Shown: positions 35,210-39,113 of the stretch, in pieces
Layout of the letters: the number at the start of each line of letters is the position of its first letter
How positions within the stretch are numbered: position 1 is the stretch's first letter
Assembly (NCBI GenBank): GCA_022825925.1
Contig: JAJDVW010000178.1
Coordinates: 1 to 39,113 of the forward strand
From: Pseudomonadales bacterium
Lineage (GTDB): Bacteria > Pseudomonadota > Gammaproteobacteria > Pseudomonadales > Azotimanducaceae
Direction of reading: 5' to 3'
Length of the DNA stretch: 39,113 nucleotides
The notes under the pieces: model-generated
Databases searched by the model: none
What the model saw: the letters and a program-made list of their open reading frames with translations, nothing else
What the model was told of the DNA's origin: nothing
Translations under genes and position numbers: made by a program

Positions 35210-36022
35210 CTATTCGGCCGGGCGCGGGACCACTTCGATCTCGAACAGCCGCGGCCACCGCTTGCCGGTGACGAACAGCCGACCGGTGCCCGGGTCGTAG
35301 GCAATGCCGTTCATCTCCGCAGTGTCCTCGCGGCGGAACACGACGGGGAGGATGCCGTCGAGGCGCAGCCACCCCCGCAGGCGACCGTCCGCCGGGTCGA
35401 TGATGGCGATGGCCTCCGTCTGATAGACGTTCGCGTAGAGCGCGCCGCCCACGAACTCCAGTTCGTTGAGGCCCGCGACCGGCCCGTCCGGACCGGTCAC
35501 CGTCACGCGATGCGACTCCCGGAACGTCGTCGGGTCGAGGTGTCGCAGCGTGGCCGTCCCGTCGCTCATGACGAGGCGGTCGCCGTTCGCGGCCAGCCCC
35601 CAGCCTTCGCCGTCGTATGCGAAGTCATCCAGGGTTTGCAGGGTGCGCGCGTCGTACACGAATCCGACGCCTTCCCGCCAGGTGAGCTGGACCAGCCGTT
35701 CGCCGACGAGGGCGAGGCCCTCCCCGAACAGCCCATCCCCGAGTCGCCGCTCGCGCAGCACGCGGCCGGTCTCCAACTCGACCTCGCGCACTGTTGAAAA
35801 GCCATATCCGCCGGTACTCTCGAACAGCCGCCCGTCGCGGAACAGCAGCCCCTGGGTGAAGGCCGCCGGGTCGTGCGGGAAGCTCTGCACGACGCGATAT
35901 CCGTGCTCGGCCGGGCGCGGCGTTTCGCCGGCCGCGACGGCCGCGGCGAGCAGTCCCGCCCACGCGACGAACGCGGAGCCGCGGACGGCTGGCCGGTGAG
36001 CGGAATCGGAACGCCTGCACAT
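35210..36022 (-). CDS. Glutaminyl-peptide cyclotransferase (bacterial/plant type), exported
   Basis: About 270 residues from ATG 36022; in-frame ATG 36037 or TTG 36061 would lengthen it. A signal sequence (FVAWAGLLAAAVAAGE) leads into a beta-propeller of the glutamine cyclotransferase family: FTQGLLFRDGRLFESTGGYG, LTWREGVGFVYD, YDGEGWGLA, LNELEFVGGALYANV and MNGIAYDPGTGRLFVTGK. The enzyme converts N-terminal Gln to pyroglutamate and releases ammonia, acting in the periplasm. It converges on the DUF3604 gene (15-bp gap) and is divergent from a CoA-transferase. Tail end EIEVVPRPAE is complete. Confidence 0.92.
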   Translation of the reverse strand: MCRRSDSAHRPAVRGSAFVAWAGLLAAAVAAGETPRPAEHGYRVVQSFPHDPAAFTQGLLFRDGRLFESTGGYGFSTVREVELETGRVLRERRLGDGLFGEGLALVGERLVQLTWREGVGFVYDARTLQTLDDFAYDGEGWGLAANGDRLVMSDGTATLRHLDPTTFRESHRVTVTGPDGPVAGLNELEFVGGALYANVYQTEAIAIIDPADGRLRGWLRLDGILPVVFRREDTAEMNGIAYDPGTGRLFVTGKRWPRLFEIEVVPRPAE

Positions 36023-36129
36023 GGCGTGCGCCAACATGCCGGACGCGTGCTCCCGCGGCAAGCGCGGCGCCTCGCCGTGGTAGGGCCGTGATAGGCTCGC
36101 GGCCTTCTCCGGGCCGCGAAGGGGCCTCC

Positions 36130-37314
36130 ATGACAGACCTCCTGGCCGGCGTCCGCGTGATCGACTTCACCCACGTTCACGCGGGCCCGCTCTGCACCTA
36201 TCAACTCGCGCTGATGGGCGCGGACGTAATCAAGGTCGAGGCGCCGGGGTCCGGCGACCAGATGCGCCGCATGGGTCCCCAACTCGCTCCGGGGATGTCC
36301 CCGGGCTTCCTCGGCCAGAACGCGAACAAGCGGTCGATCGCGGTCGACCTCAAGGCGGAGGAGGGACGCGCCGTCGTGCACGACCTCGTCGCCACTGCGG
36401 ACGTCCTCGTGATCAACATGCGCCCGGGCACCGCCGGCCGCCTCGGGATCGATTACGACGCCGTCAGGGAGATCAACCCGCGCATCGTCTACTGCGCCAT
36501 CTCGGGCTACGGCCAGTCCGGTCCCGAGAGCGACCGCCCCGCGTTCGATCACCTGATCCAGGGCGAGTCCGGGATGTTCAACGCGACCGGCACCCCGGAG
36601 CAGCCCGTGCGCGTGGGCTTCGCAGTCGTCGATGCGGGCACCGCGATCATCGCGAGTTCCGCCATCAACGGCGCGCTCCTGCGGCGCGAGCGGACCGGCG
36701 CGGGCGCCTTCCTCGACGTCTCGATGCTCGAGTCGTCCATGACCCTGATGGGCCTCAACTACTACGGCTTCCTCGCGACCGGGCGCATCGGCCGCCGCGT
36801 CGGTCCGCAGCCCCTCGCCGGCGTCGGTTCCGCCGGGACCTTCGACACCGCCGACGGCATCCTGATGGTCAACGCCAACAGCTACCGGCTGTTCCTGCGC
36901 CTCGCCAGGGCGGTGGGGCGCGCCGACCTCCTCGAAGACGCACGGTTCGCCACGCCGGCCGCGGCCCACGAGCACCGTGTCGAGTTGCGCCAGATCTTCG
37001 CGGACCTCTTCGCGACCGACACCGCCGAGCACTGGGACGGTGTCCTGCGCGAGGGCGGTGTCCCCGCGGGAATCGCGAAGACCCCGACCCAGACCGTGAA
37101 GCACCCCCAGCTCGCGCATCGGCAGAGCCTCGCGACGCTGAGCGGCGTGCCCGGAGCCGGCGACCTCGCGTTCCTCGGCGCCGGCTTCACCGTGGACGAA
37201 GCCGCCACCACGCCCGAGCGCCCGCCGCCACTGCTCGGGGAGCACACCGACGAGATCCTGGCGGAACTGGGTGCGGACGCCCACGCGCTACGGGAGCGCG
37301 GAGCGGTGGCGTAA
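36130..37314 (+). CDS. CaiB/BaiF (class III) CoA-transferase
   Basis: A 394-residue class III CoA-transferase, the fourth in the window. Blocks: LAGVRVIDFTHVHAGPL, ALMGADVIKVEAPGSGD, ANKRSIAVDL, ISGYGQSGPESDRPAFD and FLDVSMLESS with Glu201 at the catalytic-acid position. AAGGGG lies about 5 bp before ATG 36130. It begins a co-directional run with two small PH-domain proteins and a TcuA-like flavoprotein, all spaced by less than 15 bp or overlapping, so it is probably the operon head. Likely role: activating a dicarboxylate; inferred only. Confidence 0.9.
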   Translation: MTDLLAGVRVIDFTHVHAGPLCTYQLALMGADVIKVEAPGSGDQMRRMGPQLAPGMSPGFLGQNANKRSIAVDLKAEEGRAVVHDLVATADVLVINMRPGTAGRLGIDYDAVREINPRIVYCAISGYGQSGPESDRPAFDHLIQGESGMFNATGTPEQPVRVGFAVVDAGTAIIASSAINGALLRRERTGAGAFLDVSMLESSMTLMGLNYYGFLATGRIGRRVGPQPLAGVGSAGTFDTADGILMVNANSYRLFLRLARAVGRADLLEDARFATPAAAHEHRVELRQIFADLFATDTAEHWDGVLREGGVPAGIAKTPTQTVKHPQLAHRQSLATLSGVPGAGDLAFLGAGFTVDEAATTPERPPPLLGEHTDEILAELGADAHALRERGAVA

Positions 37315-37325
37315 ACTCCGGCACC

Positions 37326-37739
37326 GTGTCACGCGTTTACCGCTCGGAGACGACGCCATGGCTCGTCGCGGTCATGGGCCTGGCCTTGGTGGTACTTGCC
37401 GGATCGCTGTGGACGGCGTGGCGGGAGAGCAGCGCCACGGATTTCGCCATCGCCGCGCCGCTCCACCTCCTCGGCATCGCCCTCGTGCTCTCCGGGTTTC
37501 ACGTACGCTACTGGATCGCGGACTCCATCCTGCACGTCCGCGCGTCCTTCTTCCGCTGGAAGATCCCCGTCGACTCCATCGTCAGCGTGAAACCGACGCG
37601 GAGCTGGATGAGCGGGCCGGCGCTGTCGCTCGACCGGCTGGAGATTCTGCACAAGCGCGGGGTCGTCCTGATCTCGCCTCGGGAGCGCGACGCCTACGTG
37701 CGGGAGCTTGCGCGGGCGAGGGACATCCCGGGGAGATGA
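37326..37739 (+). CDS. Small membrane protein with bacterial PH-like domain, copy 1
   Basis: A 137-residue protein with a GTG start at 37326, 11 bp after the CoA-transferase. Two hydrophobic helices (about 12-33 and 42-58) are followed by a PH-like domain: VRYWIADSILHVRASFFRWK, PVDSIVSV, ALSLDRLEI and VLISPRERDAYVREL. This fits the bPH_4 (DUF1200/YokE-like) pattern. Biological role is not known. A paralogue follows at once, with the same VYRS opening and ILHVRA/VLHVRA core. Confidence 0.75.
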   Translation: MSRVYRSETTPWLVAVMGLALVVLAGSLWTAWRESSATDFAIAAPLHLLGIALVLSGFHVRYWIADSILHVRASFFRWKIPVDSIVSVKPTRSWMSGPALSLDRLEILHKRGVVLISPRERDAYVRELARARDIPGR

Positions 37740-37743
37740 CCCC

Positions 37744-38190
37744 GTGAGGAGCCGGGTCTACAGGTCCAAGGTCTCGCCGCTCTTCCTGGTGTTGATCGCG
37801 TTGGCCCTCCCCGGCACCTACGCCTATCTGTGGCAGGCGTGGGAGGACGGCAGCCCTGGCGAGATGGCCGTTGCCTCCACCATCGTGGGGCTGCTCTCCG
37901 TCCTGGTACTCGGTCCCATCAACACGAGGTACTGGATCGAAGGGGCCGTCCTGCACGTTCGAGCCTTCGTGTTCCGCTGGCGGATTCCCGTGGAGTCGAT
38001 CATCCGCATCACGGCCGGAGCGGAACATGTGACGTTCCGCAAGGCGGCGCTCTCCCTCGACACGATCGAGATCTGGCACCGGCGAGGCAGCATCGTGATC
38101 TCGCCCCGGCACCGGCGGGACTTCCTCGCCGACCTCAACCGTGCGAGGGAAGCGCTGGGAATCGAGCCCGCCAGGGGCATCCGGGCGTGA
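37744..38190 (+). CDS. Small membrane protein with bacterial PH-like domain, copy 2
   Basis: A 148-residue paralogue of the preceding gene, starting at GTG 37744, 4 bp after the previous stop. It shares VYRS, two hydrophobic helices, RYWIEGAVLHVRAFVFRWRI, PVESIIRI, ALSLDTIEI and VISPRHRRDFLADL. The downstream flavoprotein GTG overlaps its stop (GTGA). Tandem duplication followed by divergence is the simplest reading, and the two may form a heteromer in the membrane. Confidence 0.75.
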   Translation: MRSRVYRSKVSPLFLVLIALALPGTYAYLWQAWEDGSPGEMAVASTIVGLLSVLVLGPINTRYWIEGAVLHVRAFVFRWRIPVESIIRITAGAEHVTFRKAALSLDTIEIWHRRGSIVISPRHRRDFLADLNRAREALGIEPARGIRA

Positions 38191-39113
38191 CCCGCGTCAT
38201 CGTCGTCGGCGGAGGCAATGCCGCCCTCTGCGCCGCCATCTCGGCCCGGGAGCAGGGCGCGGACGTGACCGTGCTCGAACGGGCGCCGTTCGAACAGCGC
38301 GGCGGCAACTCCCGCTTCACCGCCGGCGGCATGCGCGTCGTCTACGACGGCAACGACGACATGCGGGCGCTGATGCCGGACCTGACCGAGGACGAACTCG
38401 CCCGCACGGACTTTGGCGCCTACCCCCGCGACCGCTTCTACGACGACATGGGGCGCATCACCGAGTACCGCACGGACCCGGATCTCGCCGGCAAGCTGAT
38501 CGACGAGAGCTTCGACACCCTGCGGTGGATGTCCGGCCACGGCGTCCGGTTCCTGCCGATGTACGGCCGCCAGTCCTTCGAGACCGACGGCCGCGTGCGG
38601 TTCTGGGGCGGGCTGACGGTGGAGGCATGGGGCGGCGGCCCGGGGCTCGTCGACAGCCTCACGGACATCGCGCGGCGCGGGGGCGTGGACATCCGCTACG
38701 GCGCACGCGCGGTGGCGCTGGAACTGAAGGCGGACCGCGTGTGCGGTGTCCGTACCGCGGAGGCTGTACTGGCGGCCGACGCGGTCGTGCTCGCCTGCGG
38801 CGGCTTCGAGTCCAACGCCGCCTGGCGCGCGCAGTACCTCGGGCCGGGGTGGGAGATCGCCAAGGTGCGCGGCACGCGCTTCAACACCGGCGACGGCATC
38901 CGCATGGCGCTGAACGCCGGCGCCGCGAGCCGCGGCAACTGGTCCGGCTGCCATGCGGTGGCCTGGGACATGCACGCGCCGGACTTCGGCGACCTCGACA
39001 TCGGCGATAACTTCCAGAAGCACTCCTACCCCCTCGGCGTGGTGCTGAACGCCGAGGGCCGCCGCTTCGTCGACGAGGGGGCGGACTTCCGCAACTACAC
39101 CTACGCGAAGTAC
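38187..39113 (+). CDS. TcuA-like FAD-dependent dehydrogenase, N-terminal 309 residues (cut by window end)
   Basis: The GTG at 38187 overlaps the previous stop and the frame stays open to the last base. It begins VTRVIVVGGGNAALCAAISA with the FAD dinucleotide-binding GGGNA (8-12) and an acidic residue at the end of the second strand (Glu31). RGGNSRFTAGG (38-48) is a hallmark of FAD-dependent tricarballylate dehydrogenase and fumarate-reductase-type flavoproteins. VVLACGGFESN and GTRFNTGDGIRMALNAGA follow as expected. TcuA oxidises tricarballylate to cis-aconitate. The C-terminal third is outside the window, so substrate residues cannot be checked. Confidence 0.85.
   Translation, partial: MTRVIVVGGGNAALCAAISAREQGADVTVLERAPFEQRGGNSRFTAGGMRVVYDGNDDMRALMPDLTEDELARTDFGAYPRDRFYDDMGRITEYRTDPDLAGKLIDESFDTLRWMSGHGVRFLPMYGRQSFETDGRVRFWGGLTVEAWGGGPGLVDSLTDIARRGGVDIRYGARAVALELKADRVCGVRTAEAVLAADAVVLACGGFESNAAWRAQYLGPGWEIAKVRGTRFNTGDGIRMALNAGAASRGNWSGCHAVAWDMHAPDFGDLDIGDNFQKHSYPLGVVLNAEGRRFVDEGADFRNYTYAKY

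Noticed and set aside
1..39113. CRISPR arrays, tRNA or rRNA genes
   Set aside because: No regularly spaced repeats with unique spacers, and I recognised no tRNA cloverleaf or conserved rRNA segment on either strand.

Overview
The window is very GC-rich bacterial DNA with densely packed genes, short or overlapping junctions (ATGA/GTGA type) and frequent GTG starts. A TonB-dependent receptor, an outer-membrane barrel protein and lipobox-bearing proteins mark a Gram-negative cell. Abundant CaiB/BaiF CoA-transferases, SDR oxidoreductases, an acyl-CoA dehydrogenase, a GPH symporter and a DUF3604 lipoprotein suggest an aerobic, probably proteobacterial and possibly marine or host-associated heterotroph. 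The taxon cannot be fixed from the sequence alone.

Layout. (1) 1-2073: left-edge start of an IS1182-type transposase, then a self-inhibited (class II) Fic AMPylase and an opposing Uma2 nuclease, both with GTGTCAAA-like boxes close to their starts. (2) 2203-7246: an LLM-type flavin oxidoreductase divergent from an SDR and two translationally coupled class III CoA-transferases; a second SDR converges on them across a GC-rich hairpin. (3) 7247-8997: a gene graveyard with a tyrosine-integrase tail, an antisense PIN-domain tail, a small lipoprotein and an AAA ATPase remnant with a broken Walker A motif. (4) 8998-23538: a secreted protease and surface locus: an FG-GAP + LRR + leishmanolysin-like (M8) fusion, an outer-membrane barrel frameshifted near its end, a convergent giant 2243-residue subtilase, and a divergent TonB-dependent receptor preceded by repeat boxes. 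(5) 23711-31160: an acyl-CoA operon: SDR, glutathione transferase, two MaoC-like hydratases, a CitE/malyl-CoA-lyase-like enzyme, an MmgE/PrpD protein and a CoA-transferase, with an acyl-CoA dehydrogenase converging on it. (6) 31161-31712: non-coding stretch with a c-heme (DUF3365-like) remnant and a tandem repeat. (7) 31713-39113: GPH symporter, DUF3604 lipoprotein, glutaminyl cyclotransferase, a fourth CoA-transferase, two tandem membrane PH-domain proteins and the N-terminal part of a TcuA-like flavoprotein cut by the window end.

How the parts may work together (inference). Region 5 contains the enzyme classes needed to activate a C4-C5 unsaturated dicarboxylate as a CoA thioester, hydrate it and cleave it to central metabolites, as in mesaconate or itaconate breakdown. 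The TcuA-like enzyme at the right edge could feed such a route. Region 4 could secrete proteases and import products through the TonB receptor. The M8 fusion architecture and the shared putative operators are the least expected items.
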